32,224 nt of DNA from Planctomycetota bacterium. Its GTDB lineage: Bacteria > Planctomycetota > Phycisphaerae > UBA1845 > Fen-1342. Shown one piece after another: positions 8,162-18,009 of this stretch. The position numbers were made by a program, and so were the translations under genes. Position 1 is the first letter of the stretch; each line of letters opens with the position of its first letter. The stretch lies in contig JACRLV010000155.1 of the NCBI GenBank assembly GCA_016235145.1, forward strand, positions 1-32,224, written 5' to 3'. The notes beneath the pieces were generated by a model, which was given only the letters and a program-made list of their open reading frames with translations, was not told the origin of the DNA and made no database searches.

Positions 8162-11100
8162 ACGGGCACGGGTCTGGCAAGCTGTATTGGCGCAGCCTGG
8201 ACGAGCTCGCCGACGCGCCCGAATTTCGGGCGAAGATCGAGCACGAGTTCCCTTATCTGGCCGACGAGCTGCGCAGCCCGTCCAGTCGGCGGACGTTTCT
8301 GAAGCTCATGGGCGCTTCGCTCGCGCTCGGCGGCCTGACGGGCTGCCGCTGGCCCAAAGAGAGCATCGTCGAATACTCGCGCCGCCCCGCCGGCCGAACG
8401 CCCGGCGTGCCGGTGAGCTACGCCTCGACTTACACCTGCAACGGCGTTTCGACCGGCGTGCTGGTGACCAGCTACGATGGGCGGCCGATCAAGATCGAAG
8501 GCAACCCGCTCCACCCGCTCAGCCTCGGTGCGAGCGATTCGCAGATGCAGGCCGCCATCCTCGAGCTCTACGATCCCGATCGCAGCGTCGCGCCGAGGAT
8601 CGGCAAGCCCGAACCGTCGGCCGCACCGGTCGACGTCGCGAAGCTCTGGTCCGAAGTCGGCAAGCGCCTCGCGGACGCAGCGGGGGCGATCAAGTCGTCC
8701 AAAGGCGCCGGGTTGGCGATTCTCTCGCCGCCGGTTGGGTCGCCGACGCTGGAAGCGCTCCGCGCCAAGCTCATGGCCGCGGCCCCGAGTGCGTCCTGGG
8801 TCGAATATTCGCCCGTCCCGCTCGAAAACGAGCCGATCGGAACGGCCCTGGCACTGGGCAGCCCGTGCCGGGCCCAGCTCGACTTCTCCAAGGCTGAGGT
8901 CGTCGCGTCGTTCGACTGCGATTTCCAACTTTCGCACCCCGCCGCGCTCCGCTACACGCGCGACTACGCGCGGCATCGCACGGCCGAAGGCGGGAAGATG
9001 AGCCGGCTGTACGTGGTCGAGTGCAATCTCTCGCTGACGGGCAGCAACGCCGACCATCGCTATGCTGAACGGTTCTCGTCCGTTGGGCAGCGCTTAGCGC
9101 AGCTCGCCGCGGCGCTCGCGAAAGAAGGCGTCGAATTTCCAGCTGGCGCCAAGGCCAAGCTGGCGTCGTTCGCCGAAACGCCCGCATACCTGGCGTCGAT
9201 GGCGAAGGATCTCGCGGCTCACAAGGGCGAGGGCCTCGTTTGCGTCGGTGCTCGCCAGCCGGCCGCCGCGCACGCTGTGGCGACGATGATCAACGCGGCC
9301 CTGGGGAACGCGGGCAAGACCGTTTCGTACGCCAAGCTGGCCGCGGCACCGATCGACGGCGTCAAAGCGATGGCCGATCTCGTGCAGAAGATGGCTGCCG
9401 GTTCGATCGATACGCTGGTGATCCTCGGCGGAAACCCGGTGTATGACGCTCCCGCCGACCTGGCGTTTGCGCAGGCGTTATCGAAGGTCCGCAACAGCAT
9501 TCGCCTGGGCCTCTACGAAGACGAGACGTCGCGAGAGTGCGCAGTGCACATTCCCGCCGCCCATTGGCTGGAAGCCTGGGGCGACGGACGCGCGTGGGAC
9601 GGCACCGCCTCGATTCAACAGCCTTTGATCGCGCCGCTTTACGACGGAAAGTCGGAGATCGAGATCGTCGGTTCGCTGCTTGGGGAGGCGGATGGCGGCT
9701 ACGAACTCGTCCGTACGACGTGGAAGAGCCGTCTGGGCGGCGATTTCGAAGCGGCCTGGCGCGGCGTGCTGCATGACGGCGTTATCGCCAAGTCCGCTCC
9801 GCCAGCCGAGGCACCCGCGATCACGGCGACCGACTGGGCGGGCCCGATCGATTCGCTCACTGCTGTTTCGGTCCAGGCCGGCGCGTTCGAGGTGATCTTC
9901 GAGGCCGACCGCAAGATGTTCGACGGCCGCTTCGTGAACAGCGGCTGGCTTCAGGAGTTGCCGGACCCGATCACGAAAATGACGTGGGACAACGCCGCGT
10001 ATATCGCACCGGCGGACGCCGCGAAGCTGGGCCTGCGGCGCGACGACCGGATCGAGATTTCGATCAGCGGCGGTTCGCTAAAGATCCCGGTCTGCCCGGT
10101 GCCAGGCCATGCGCGGGGGGCGATCACGCTCCCGCTCGGCTGGGGCCGCCGCCATGCCGGGGTTGTGGCGAAGGGTTGCGGATTCGACGTCGGAATCCTG
10201 CGAACGCAGGCTGGTTTCCACAGTGCGATCGGCGCGGCGAAAACGGTCGGCGACCGTTACGCTCTGGCGACCACGCAGGATCATCACGCGATGGAAAGCG
10301 ACGTCGGCTCGAAAGAGATGGCGCACCGCATTCCCGTGCTGGCCCGCGAAGGCACGCTCGCCGCGTTCGTTCACGATCGCAAATTTGTCAACAAGATCGA
10401 GGGCGTGCACACGATTCCACTCGTGCAGCTCTTCGGCTACCACGACTTTCCGGATCAGCCGCGCTGGGCGATGGCGATCGACCTGAGCAAGTGCACGGGG
10501 TGCAGCGCCTGCGTCGTCGCCTGCCAATCGGAGAACAACATCCCGGTGGTCGGCAAGGAAGAAGTGCAGCTCGGCCGCGAGATGCACTGGCTGCGGATCG
10601 ACCGCTACTTCCAGGGCGACCCGCAGTCCGACGACATCGCGGTCCTGCATCAACCCGTGCCGTGCCAGCATTGCGAAAACGCCCCTTGCGAGCAGGTCTG
10701 CCCCGTCGCCGCGACGACGCACGACGAGCAGGGCCTCAACGTCATGATCTACAACCGCTGCATCGGCACGCGCTATTGCTCGAACAACTGCCCGTACAAG
10801 GTGCGGCGGTTCAACTGGTTCAACAACCAGCATGGCCCGCGCCATCCGCGCAGCAAGGCCGGCGGCGTGACCGTCTTTCAGACGTTCGACATCAAGAACA
10901 GCCCCTCGATGCTTCCGCAGAAGAAGCTCACGGACATCGAGAAGATGGGCAAGAACCCGAGCGTCACCGTCCGCAGCCGCGGCGTGATGGAGAAGTGCAC
11001 GTTCTGCGTGCAGCGCCTGACGCAGGCCAAGATCGACGCCCGGACGAATCAGGTGAACCCGATTCTTGCGAACGCCGGCGACGGTCGGCCCGCGGATAAC

Positions 11101-11316
11101 GTCGTGACCGCGTGCGCCCAGGCCTGCCCGGCAGAAGCGATCACGTTCGGCGACCTGCAATTGAAAGGGGCGCGGATCGCGGGGGCGTTCGATCACGATC
11201 GGTCGTATGCGCTGCTGGAAGAGGTCAACGCGCGGCCGCGCGTTCGCTATCTGGCCAAGCTGCGGAACCCGGCGGGCGAGAAGGCCGCGGCGGAGCCCAA
11301 GGCGGAGCACGCGTAA
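8149..11316 (+). CDS. actB: ActB, molybdopterin-oxidoreductase-like iron-sulfur subunit of ACIII
   Basis: A 1055-residue fusion of a molybdopterin-oxidoreductase-like part and a C-terminal ferredoxin-like part, as in ActB. A twin-arginine signal sits at 46-52 (SRRTFLK), and its hydrophobic segment ends in LTGC, a possible lipobox, so the protein is probably exported folded and may be lipid-anchored. Iron-sulfur ligands begin at CTGCSAC (782) and continue as CQHCENAPCEQVCP, CIGTRYCSNNCP, CTFC and CAQACP, enough for four clusters. In known ACIII the large domain lacks the molybdenum cofactor; that is family knowledge. ATG 8149 was preferred over the upstream TTG 8140. Electrons are expected to pass from quinol through these clusters to ActA. 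Confidence 0.95.
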   Translation: MPSLDGHGSGKLYWRSLDELADAPEFRAKIEHEFPYLADELRSPSSRRTFLKLMGASLALGGLTGCRWPKESIVEYSRRPAGRTPGVPVSYASTYTCNGVSTGVLVTSYDGRPIKIEGNPLHPLSLGASDSQMQAAILELYDPDRSVAPRIGKPEPSAAPVDVAKLWSEVGKRLADAAGAIKSSKGAGLAILSPPVGSPTLEALRAKLMAAAPSASWVEYSPVPLENEPIGTALALGSPCRAQLDFSKAEVVASFDCDFQLSHPAALRYTRDYARHRTAEGGKMSRLYVVECNLSLTGSNADHRYAERFSSVGQRLAQLAAALAKEGVEFPAGAKAKLASFAETPAYLASMAKDLAAHKGEGLVCVGARQPAAAHAVATMINAALGNAGKTVSYAKLAAAPIDGVKAMADLVQKMAAGSIDTLVILGGNPVYDAPADLAFAQALSKVRNSIRLGLYEDETSRECAVHIPAAHWLEAWGDGRAWDGTASIQQPLIAPLYDGKSEIEIVGSLLGEADGGYELVRTTWKSRLGGDFEAAWRGVLHDGVIAKSAPPAEAPAITATDWAGPIDSLTAVSVQAGAFEVIFEADRKMFDGRFVNSGWLQELPDPITKMTWDNAAYIAPADAAKLGLRRDDRIEISISGGSLKIPVCPVPGHARGAITLPLGWGRRHAGVVAKGCGFDVGILRTQAGFHSAIGAAKTVGDRYALATTQDHHAMESDVGSKEMAHRIPVLAREGTLAAFVHDRKFVNKIEGVHTIPLVQLFGYHDFPDQPRWAMAIDLSKCTGCSACVVACQSENNIPVVGKEEVQLGREMHWLRIDRYFQGDPQSDDIAVLHQPVPCQHCENAPCEQVCPVAATTHDEQGLNVMIYNRCIGTRYCSNNCPYKVRRFNWFNNQHGPRHPRSKAGGVTVFQTFDIKNSPSMLPQKKLTDIEKMGKNPSVTVRSRGVMEKCTFCVQRLTQAKIDARTNQVNPILANAGDGRPADNVVTACAQACPAEAITFGDLQLKGARIAGAFDHDRSYALLEEVNARPRVRYLAKLRNPAGEKAAAEPKAEHA

Positions 11317-11325
11317 CGGCTATGG

Positions 11326-11407
11326 CCCGCGGTTTCGCGGGGGTCGGCGCGATGGGTGACGCTTCGTGGGAAGTGTGAATGGCTGCAACGGCGCCGTTGG
11401 CCGTTGC
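11326..11407 (+). other. Paired hairpins between actB and actC
   Basis: This 104-bp gap is the largest within the act genes. It holds a perfect stem CCCGCG-GTTT-CGCGGG (11326-11341) and then GCAACGGC (11385-11392) pairing with GCCGTTGC (11400-11407), which competes with the palindrome AACGGCGCCGTT (11387-11398). No T-run follows. They may be a processing or stability element that changes the ratio of subunits; function is inferred only from position. Confidence 0.35.
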
Positions 11408-11420
11408 CAAGGTGCAGTGA

Positions 11421-12884
11421 ATGGATATCTCAGGCCGAGTCAACGGCGAATTCGACAACACGTGGGACGATCCGCAAAAGCGGTCGCCGCTCGTGCCGGA
11501 GCACTACAAGTTCGGCGACGTGACCGAGCAGGTCTGCGGCGTCACGGAAGCGTGGCGTCCTCCCAAGGCCTGGTACGTCGCGTTCGCGATCTCGGTGAGC
11601 CTGCTGGGTTTGCTCGGCGCGATGATTGTGTATCTATTCTTCACGGGCGTCGGCGTCTGGAACCTGAACAATCCGGTCGGCTGGGGCTTTGACATCACGA
11701 ACTTCGTCGTGTGGGTCGGTATCGGCCACGCCGGCACGCTGATCTCCGCGATTCTCTTCCTGTTCCGCCAGAAGTGGCGCACCGCGATCAACCGCTTCGC
11801 CGAGGCGATGACGATTTTCGCCGTCATTTGCGCGCTGCTGTTCCCGGGCATTCACGTCGGCCGCGTCTGGCTGGCGTACTGGATGGGGCCGCTGCCGAAC
11901 CAGATGGCGATGTGGCCGAACTTCCGCAGCCCGCTGCTGTGGGACGTGTTCGCAGTCGGCACCTATTTCACGGTCTCGGCGCTCTTCTGGTACTGCGGCA
12001 TGATCCCGGACATCGCCACGCTGCGCGACCGGGCGAAGGGGCCGATCCGGCGGTTCGCCTACGGCGTACTCTCGCTGGGTTGGACAGGGGCCGCGCGGCA
12101 CTGGCATCGTTTCGAGCGGGCGTATCTCGTGCTTGCCGCGCTGTCCACGCCGCTGGTTCTGTCGGTCCACTCGGTCGTTAGTTTCGACTTTGCCACGTCC
12201 GTGTTGCCCGGCTGGCACACGACGATTTTCCCGCCGTACTTCGTCGCGGGCGCCATCTTCGGCGGTTTCGCGATGGTGTTGACGCTCGCGATTCCGGCCC
12301 GCCAGCTTTGGGGTCTGAAAGAGATCATCACCGCCCGGCACCTTGAGAACATGTGCAAGATCATCTTGGCGACCGGCTCGATGGTCGGCTACGCGTACGG
12401 GATGGAGTTCTTCATCGCCTGGTACAGCGGCAATCCGTACGAAAGCTTCACGTTCCTGGCGCGGGCCAAGGGGCCGTTCGCCTGGGCGTACTGGACGATG
12501 ATCTCGTGCAATGTTCTGGCTCCGCAGCTCTTCTGGTTCCGGGCCTGCCGGCGCAGCATTCCGATCATGTTCTTCGTCGCGATGTGCGTGAACGTCGGCA
12601 TGTGGTTCGAGCGTTTCGTCATCATCGTGACTTCGCTGAGCAGCGACTACCTGCCGGCCAACTGGGGCGGCTATCGGCCGAGCTGGGTTGAGATTTGCAC
12701 GCTGCTCGGCTCCATCGGCCTGTTCATGACCCTGTTCCTGCTCTTCATCCGCTTCCTGCCCGTGATCGCGATGGCGGAAATCAAGACCGTGATGCCGGCG
12801 GCGCATGGCACCGGGGCGCACGCGTTCGACTACAACCCGGATGAACCGAAGGAACATCCGCAGGTTTCGGAGGGACGCCAGTGA
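11421..12884 (+). CDS. actC: ActC, NrfD-like membrane subunit of ACIII
   Basis: A 487-residue integral membrane protein of the NrfD/PsrC family with about ten helices; the first follows a soluble N-terminus with [15 protein letters not shown]. In ACIII this subunit holds the quinol site next to ActB, and ActF is its paralogue. The sequence [15 protein letters not shown] and the later HSVVSFDFA stretch with a conserved-looking His match the family. The length is normal. The stop overlaps the next start by 4 bases (GTGA), and a GGAGG ribosome-binding site for actDE lies inside its last codons. Confidence 0.94.
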   Translation: MDISGRVNGEFDNTWDDPQKRSPLVPEHYKFGDVTEQVCGVTEAWRPPKAWYVAFAISVSLLGLLGAMIVYLFFTGVGVWNLNNPVGWGFDITNFVVWVGIGHAGTLISAILFLFRQKWRTAINRFAEAMTIFAVICALLFPGIHVGRVWLAYWMGPLPNQMAMWPNFRSPLLWDVFAVGTYFTVSALFWYCGMIPDIATLRDRAKGPIRRFAYGVLSLGWTGAARHWHRFERAYLVLAALSTPLVLSVHSVVSFDFATSVLPGWHTTIFPPYFVAGAIFGGFAMVLTLAIPARQLWGLKEIITARHLENMCKIILATGSMVGYAYGMEFFIAWYSGNPYESFTFLARAKGPFAWAYWTMISCNVLAPQLFWFRACRRSIPIMFFVAMCVNVGMWFERFVIIVTSLSSDYLPANWGGYRPSWVEICTLLGSIGLFMTLFLLFIRFLPVIAMAEIKTVMPAAHGTGAHAFDYNPDEPKEHPQVSEGRQ

Positions 12885-14209
12885 GCGCTGCCGCGACATC
12901 GCCGAAAGAGCCGTCTGTCCCGCGGTCGGGCGCGGGTGTGCGGCTTTGCGGGTTGCTGGCCGAGTTTCGCGACCCCGACGCGCTGCGCGAGGCGGCCCGT
13001 CGAGTGCGCGCCGCGGGCTTCTCGCGCTGGGATTGCCATTCTCCGTTTCCGATTCACGGCATCGACGATGCGATCGGAATTCGCCTCACCAAGCTCCCGA
13101 TCGTGGTCTTCTTCTTCGGATTGATGGGCTGCCTGACCGCTCTTCTGCTGCAATGGTGGACCAACGCCGCCAAGCCGGCCGACTATCCGATGGTCCCGAC
13201 CTTCCTCCAGGGCTACGGGTTTCTCATCAGCGGCAAGCCGTTCTGGAGCTTCCAGGCGAACATCCCGGTCATATTCGAGTTGACGGTGCTGTTCAGCGCC
13301 CTGTGCGCCGGCATCGGCATGCTCGTCGCGAACAACCTGCCCTGGTTCAGCAACCCGCTCTTCAACAGCGAGCGTTTCCGCCGCGTGACGAACGACGCGT
13401 TCTTCATCCGCGTCGATTCCACGGATTCGAAGTTCCACCTTCAGCAGACCCAGGGATTCCTCGCTTCGCTCGGGGCGATCGCCGTCGAGCGCATCGAAGA
13501 CACGATCCCGACGCCGGCCGAGACGCGCCTGCCCGGCGGGCTGGTCAAGACGGGCATTGTGCTCGCGTGTTTGGGGCTGATTCCGCTGGCGTTCATCGCC
13601 GTCGCCCGCAGCAACAAGAGCAGTTCGCCGCGAATCCACCTCATTCAGGACATGGACAACCAGGAGAAATTCAAGGCCCAGGCGGCGCACCCGCTTTTCA
13701 AGGATAAGCGGGCGATGCGCGAGCCGATCGCCGGCGCGATTGCGCGCGGCGACCTGCGCGAGGATGACCGCTTCTACCGCGGCTACAAGATGGGAGTGGA
13801 TCCGAAGACAAATCAGCCGGCGCCGGTTTACTTCGAGACGTTTCCGGCCCAGGTCCCGGTGAATGAGGCGTTCGTGCAGCGCGGGCAGCAGCGTTTCAAC
13901 ATTTATTGTTCGCCCTGCCACGGCGTGGACGGCTCGGGCCGGGGCATGGTGAACCAGCGGGCGTTGGAGCTGGGCGGCGGTTGGGTCCAGGCCGCCGACC
14001 TGCGCGACGCCGACCGGCGCAGCCGGCCTGTCGGGCAGTTGTTCAACACGATTACCAGCGGCGTGCGCACCATGCCGCCCTACGGCGACCAGATCGGCGA
14101 GACCGATCGCTGGGCGATCGTGGCGTATGTGCGCGCCCTTCAGAAGGCCGAAGGCGCGGCGATCGAGGAATTGCCCGAGAAGGAACGCAGCGCGCTGCGG
14201 AAGCGATAG
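12881..14209 (+). CDS. actDE: ActD-ActE fusion: DUF3341 membrane protein joined to a monohaem cytochrome c
   Basis: A 442-residue protein joining two ACIII subunits usually encoded separately. The N-terminal part is ActD (DUF3341): a cytoplasmic domain (about 20-65), then two helices (about 72-93 and 128-153). A third helix (about 221-243) leads to an ActE-like cytochrome c with CSPCH at 343-347 and MPPY downstream as the probable axial Met. The topology is consistent: N-terminus inside, and three crossings place the haem domain in the periplasm. In other ACIII complexes ActE is usually tethered by its own signal or lipid; here helix 3 would replace that. It starts at GTG 12881 with GGAGG upstream, overlapping actC. 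I see no frameshift or internal start with a good ribosome-binding site. Confidence 0.93.
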   Translation: MSAAATSPKEPSVPRSGAGVRLCGLLAEFRDPDALREAARRVRAAGFSRWDCHSPFPIHGIDDAIGIRLTKLPIVVFFFGLMGCLTALLLQWWTNAAKPADYPMVPTFLQGYGFLISGKPFWSFQANIPVIFELTVLFSALCAGIGMLVANNLPWFSNPLFNSERFRRVTNDAFFIRVDSTDSKFHLQQTQGFLASLGAIAVERIEDTIPTPAETRLPGGLVKTGIVLACLGLIPLAFIAVARSNKSSSPRIHLIQDMDNQEKFKAQAAHPLFKDKRAMREPIAGAIARGDLREDDRFYRGYKMGVDPKTNQPAPVYFETFPAQVPVNEAFVQRGQQRFNIYCSPCHGVDGSGRGMVNQRALELGGGWVQAADLRDADRRSRPVGQLFNTITSGVRTMPPYGDQIGETDRWAIVAYVRALQKAEGAAIEELPEKERSALRKR

Positions 14210-14219
14210 CGAGGAATCC

Positions 14220-15521
14220 GTGGAACAAGTGGTCGACATCTCGAAAGATCGCCTGCGGATCGACGATCTCGCGCCGGGCATCGCGAACCTCTCGTTCGCG
14301 ATCGGCGTTCTCGGCCTGCTTGGCAGCTGAGCGCTGGCGCTGCTTAACGGCGAGTCGTTCTTCCGGGCGTATCTGGTGAGCTTCTGCTTCTGCCTGAGCC
14401 TTTCGCTGGGCGGGCTGTTTTTCACGATCCTTCAGCACCTGACCCGCGCGGGTTGGAGCGTGGTCGTCCGCCGCGTTGCGGAAAATGTCGCCGGCGTGCT
14501 GCCTGTGCTGGCGGTGCTCTCGCTGCCGATCGTGGTCGCCGTCGCCGCCGGCTGGCCGGATTCGATCAAGGACGTGTATGAGTGGCGCGGTTTTGATCCC
14601 GCCGCCCACGTCGCCGAGGCGACTCCCGCAGCGACAGCCCACCATTTGCTGCTCAAAAAGCAGGCTTTTCTGAATCCGACCTTCTTTACGATTCGCATCG
14701 CCGGCTACTTCATTATCTGGTGGTGGCTGGTTGGCTTTTTCCGCGGGAATTCGATCCGCCAGGATGAGACCGGCGATCCGGGGCTGACCAGCGCGATGCA
14801 ATCGCGATCGGCCCTGAGCATGGTGCTGTTCGCGCTGACGACGACGTTCGCCGCGGTCGACTTCCTCATGACGCTCGACCCGCTTTGGTTCAGCACGATT
14901 TTCGGCGTGTATTTCTTCTCCGGCGGAAACGTCGGTTTCTTCTCGCTGTTGGCCCTGACGATGTGCCTGCTTCATCGGGCCGGGCGGGCGCAAAAGGCTC
15001 TCTCGATCGAGCATTTTCACGACGTCGGGAAGCTGATGTTCGCGTTCATCGTTTTCTGGGCGTACATCGGCTTTTCGCAGTACATGCTGATCTGGTACGC
15101 CAACCTGCCGGAAGAGACCGGGTGGTACCTGATTCGGCAGGAGGGCTCCTGGAAGCTGATGAGCCTGTTCCTGCTGCTGGGCCACTTTGTGGCGCCGTTC
15201 CTGGCGCTGGTCTCGCGCTGGCCGAAACGCGATCCGAGCACGCTGATCGCGGCGGCGGCGTGGATGCTGCTGATGCACTGGTTCGACATGTTCTGGCTGG
15301 TGTTTCCGCACGCCGAGCAGTCGGTCGTCTCCGCCGATCCGCGGCTCGATACGATTCACGCGGCGGCGCTCGTCTGGACCGATGGGTTGCAGTGCGTGAC
15401 GTGCCTGCTGGGCGTCGGCGGCATCTTTGTGTGGAAAATGGCCCGCAACATGGCGAGCGCCTCCCTGATTCCGACCCGCGATCCGCGGCTGCATGAATCG
15501 TTGGCGTTCGAGAACATTTGA
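14220..15521 (+). CDS. actF: ActF, second NrfD-like subunit of ACIII, interrupted by in-frame TGA
   Basis: A 433-residue frame from GTG 14220 (AGGAA ribosome-binding site five bases upstream, ten bases after actDE) to 15521 reads as a complete NrfD-like ActF, but codon 37 (14328-14330) is TGA. Translation on both sides fits one protein: the upstream part ends in a hydrophobic helix (LSFAIGVLGLLGS) and the downstream part continues ALALLNGESFFRAYL in the same frame. TGA ends other genes here (actC, the ABC genes), so the code is not reassigned. No hairpin suitable for selenocysteine insertion is obvious after the TGA, and the site is in a membrane helix. A point mutation or base-call error (for example from TGG) is most likely. 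A restart at GTG 14376 would lose 52 residues and has no ribosome-binding site. Confidence 0.85.
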
Positions 15522-15571
15522 GCGCCAGCGGCGGCGGGGGATTGGGCGCGGCAGCGTACGAGGGAGATCAG

Positions 15572-15922
15572 GTGTCGCACGGAGCAACTGAACATCCGAA
15601 TCCTAACCTTCACGACGACCCGCGCTCGTCGCCCCTGGTGCTTGGGGCCGTGCTGGGCGTGATTCTGACGGTGGTGACGATTCTTTGTACGGTCGCGCTG
15701 TACTATGCGGAGGACTCCGTCCTGCGCGAGCGAGTCGCGGCGCAGGCCAACGCGTCGGTGGTGGAGCAATTGAAGGCCGAACAGAACCTCGGCCTCCAGA
15801 AGTTGGAATGGGTCGATCCGAAAGAACGCAAGGCGGTCCGCGTTCCGATCGATCTGGCGATGAAGATCGTGGCCGCCGAGGCAGCAAAGAAGCCGACGGC
15901 GTCGGCCCCGGCTTCAAACTGA
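15572..15922 (+). CDS. Small single-helix membrane protein of the ACIII-caa3 cluster
   Basis: A 116-residue protein with a soluble N-terminus, one membrane helix (about residues 24-46) and a soluble C-terminus. The motif LEWVDPKERKAVRVPIDLAM resembles short membrane proteins that I recall next to SCO genes in ACIII clusters of other phyla. Its function is unknown; an accessory or assembly role is inferred from position. GTG 15572 has AGGGAG about five bases upstream. The frame extends back to a TTG at 15518 that overlaps the actF stop, but that start has no better ribosome-binding site. Confidence 0.75.
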   Translation: MSHGATEHPNPNLHDDPRSSPLVLGAVLGVILTVVTILCTVALYYAEDSVLRERVAAQANASVVEQLKAEQNLGLQKLEWVDPKERKAVRVPIDLAMKIVAAEAAKKPTASAPASN

Positions 15923-15933
15923 CCAGAGAGAGT

Positions 15934-16845
15934 ATGACGCTGCACGCTCGACATCGCGGTTTCTTCCGCCTGATCGCCCCTGTGCTGGGTGTGTGGCTGT
16001 TTGTTTGCGCGAGCGTCCCGGCCCAGATCAACCGGGGCCTACCGGAGGAGATGCGCGGCCTTGAGGTTGAGCAGAAGCTCGGCGATCAGATTCCGCTCGA
16101 CGCGAACTTTGTCGACGAGCGCGGCCGTAACGTGACGCTGGCCGATTACTTCAAGGGCGAGCGGCCGGTCGTCCTGGTGCTGAACTACTTCCGCTGCCCG
16201 TCGCTGTGCGGTCTGCTGTTGAATCACCTGACCGACCGCATGAAGGAAATGAACGCCATTTCGAACTGGCTGCCGGGCACGCAGTTCGACGTGCTCGCGG
16301 TGAGCTTCGAGCCGCTCGAAGGCCCCCAATTCGCGGCCGCCAAAAAACGGTCCTACGTACTGGAATTGGGCAAGTCCGAGGCGGAACAGGGGCTGCACTT
16401 TCTGACCGGCGAAAAGGCTGACATCGACAGGCTGCGCCACGCGGTGGGCTATCCGATCCGCTGGAATTCAGAGCGGCAGGAGTGGATTCACCCGTCGGCG
16501 ATCATGGTGTGCACGCCGAACGGCGTCATCTCGCGCTACCTGAGCGGGCTGGATTATGACGCCCAGACGTTGCGTCTGTCGCTGGTCGAAGCGTCCCAGG
16601 GAAAGACCGGCTCGGTCTGGGACAAGGTGTTTCTCACGTGCTACGTGTATTACTCGCACGAGGGCCGTTATGTGCCCTATGCGATGGGTATCATGCGGGT
16701 CGGCGGCGCGGTGACCGTCCTGTTGCTGGGAGGGTTTGTGCTGATCCTCCGGCGCATGGAAGCGGCGCGGCGACGGGCCGCTGGAATTTCGGGCGGATTG
16801 ACGGGCGGCGACGCGCCCCATGCGCCGCACCCAGAGGGAAAGTGA
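15934..16845 (+). CDS. sco: SCO family copper chaperone (CuA assembly)
   Basis: A 303-residue thioredoxin-fold protein of the SCO1/SenC family, which delivers copper to, or reduces, the CuA site of cytochrome oxidase. It has a signal peptide (first ~35 residues), the copper motif CPSLC (C88, C92) and the distal ligand H186 in WIHPSAIMV. A second membrane helix near the C-terminus (about 250-275) is an extra anchor beyond the minimal SCO fold. It is placed directly upstream of coxB, its expected client. ATG 15934 was chosen because it gives a signal peptide at the N-terminus; the open frame upstream overlaps the preceding gene. It ends eight bases before coxB. Confidence 0.92.
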   Translation: MTLHARHRGFFRLIAPVLGVWLFVCASVPAQINRGLPEEMRGLEVEQKLGDQIPLDANFVDERGRNVTLADYFKGERPVVLVLNYFRCPSLCGLLLNHLTDRMKEMNAISNWLPGTQFDVLAVSFEPLEGPQFAAAKKRSYVLELGKSEAEQGLHFLTGEKADIDRLRHAVGYPIRWNSERQEWIHPSAIMVCTPNGVISRYLSGLDYDAQTLRLSLVEASQGKTGSVWDKVFLTCYVYYSHEGRYVPYAMGIMRVGGAVTVLLLGGFVLILRRMEAARRRAAGISGGLTGGDAPHAPHPEGK

Positions 16846-16852
16846 CGACGCA

Positions 16853-17947
16853 ATGCTGAGTCTTCTTCTGGCAAAAGGCGACGGAACGATCTGGATGCCG
16901 CCGCAGGCGTCGACGGTGGCCGGCGCCACGGATTACGTTTTCTACTACATCCTCTATATTTCCGCGGCCTTTTTCATCCTCATCAACGGGGCGATGTTCT
17001 ACTTCATCTGGAAGTACCGCCGCCGCGGCCCGCACGACAAGGTCGGCCGCATCACGCACTCGACGCCGCTGGAAATCGGCTGGAGCGTGATCCCCGGCCT
17101 GCTGCTGATCCCCATGTTCTGGTGGGGTTTTAAAGGCTACATGGAGCAGCGCACCTTTCCGCCGAACTGCCTGGAAATTAACGTCGTCGCGGCGAAGTGG
17201 AATTGGACCTTCATCTATTCGAACAGCTTCACATCGAATGAGCTGCACGTTCCGGTCGATACGCCGGTCCGGCTGATCATGCGCTCCAACGACGTGATTC
17301 ACTCGTGCTTCATCCCCGCGTTTCGAGTGAAGCGCGACGTGGTCCCCGGCCGCTATGCGGATTTGTGGTTCCGCGCGACGCGCACGGGCCGCTTTCCGCT
17401 CGTCTGCGCCGAGTATTGCGGCACCAGCCATTCCGACATGAAAGCCGACGTCTACGTGCATCCCAAGGTCGCCGACGGCCAGGCCAAAGACCCGCTCGAC
17501 AAGTCGTATGACGAGTGGCTGAAGAACGCCGACCCGTACGGCAAGCTCACGCCCGAGCAGTACGCCGAGTACACGAAGGACTACGAGGCCTTCAAGACTA
17601 AGTACGGGGGCGATGAGGTTATGAAACCGATCGTCGAGAAGCTGGCGGCGCCGCCGGAGCGCGGACAGCAGCTCTGGGACAAGAAGGGCTGCAAGTCCTG
17701 CCACACGCTGGACGGCACGCCGAGCCAGGGGCCGTCTTGGAAGGGCGTCTTCGGGAAAGAGGAAGCGCTGGCCGACGGCACGAAGGCCAAAGTGGACGAG
17801 AACTACCTGCGCGAATCGATTCTCGAGCCGAACGCCAAAATCGTGGCGGGCTTCGCACGCGGCGTCATGCCGAAGACGCCGCTCAAGGATTACGAAATCG
17901 ATGCGTTGATCGCGTTTTTCAAGTCGCTCTCGGGCGACCAGAAATAG
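16853..17947 (+). CDS. coxB: Cytochrome c oxidase subunit II with fused cytochrome c (caa3 type)
   Basis: A 364-residue subunit with two membrane helices (about 25-48 and 76-96), a cupredoxin CuA domain and a C-terminal cytochrome c. CuA ligands are visible: H150, C185, E187, C189, H193 and M196 (in CAEYCGTSHSDM), with the expected spacing of 35 between H150 and C185. The haem motif is CKSCH (280-284), with M339 in GVMPKTP as the likely axial ligand. The fusion marks a caa3 oxidase, so electrons from ActA or ActDE can enter directly through the bound haem. ATG 16853 is preferred; ATG 16820 overlaps the SCO gene and is a weaker alternative. No classical signal peptide precedes the first helix. 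Confidence 0.96.
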   Translation: MLSLLLAKGDGTIWMPPQASTVAGATDYVFYYILYISAAFFILINGAMFYFIWKYRRRGPHDKVGRITHSTPLEIGWSVIPGLLLIPMFWWGFKGYMEQRTFPPNCLEINVVAAKWNWTFIYSNSFTSNELHVPVDTPVRLIMRSNDVIHSCFIPAFRVKRDVVPGRYADLWFRATRTGRFPLVCAEYCGTSHSDMKADVYVHPKVADGQAKDPLDKSYDEWLKNADPYGKLTPEQYAEYTKDYEAFKTKYGGDEVMKPIVEKLAAPPERGQQLWDKKGCKSCHTLDGTPSQGPSWKGVFGKEEALADGTKAKVDENYLRESILEPNAKIVAGFARGVMPKTPLKDYEIDALIAFFKSLSGDQK

Positions 17948-17968
17948 CCGGACCGGTAGGGTTCGGAT

Positions 17969-17992
17969 CGCCGCGAGGCTGGTTCCGCGGCG
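17969..17992 (+). other. Hairpin directly before the coxA ribosome-binding site
   Basis: CGCCGCG (17969-17975) and CGCGGCG (17986-17992) form a perfect 7-bp stem with a 10-nt loop, ending just before the AGGGAG ribosome-binding site of coxA. It could be an mRNA processing or stability element; no T-run follows. Confidence 0.35.
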
Positions 17993-18009
17993 GATAGGGA
18001 GTGTGTTCG

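Noticed and set aside
14328-14330. Selenocysteine or reassigned TGA in actF
   Set aside because: TGA is the normal stop of neighbouring genes, no suitable hairpin follows, and the site is in a membrane helix.
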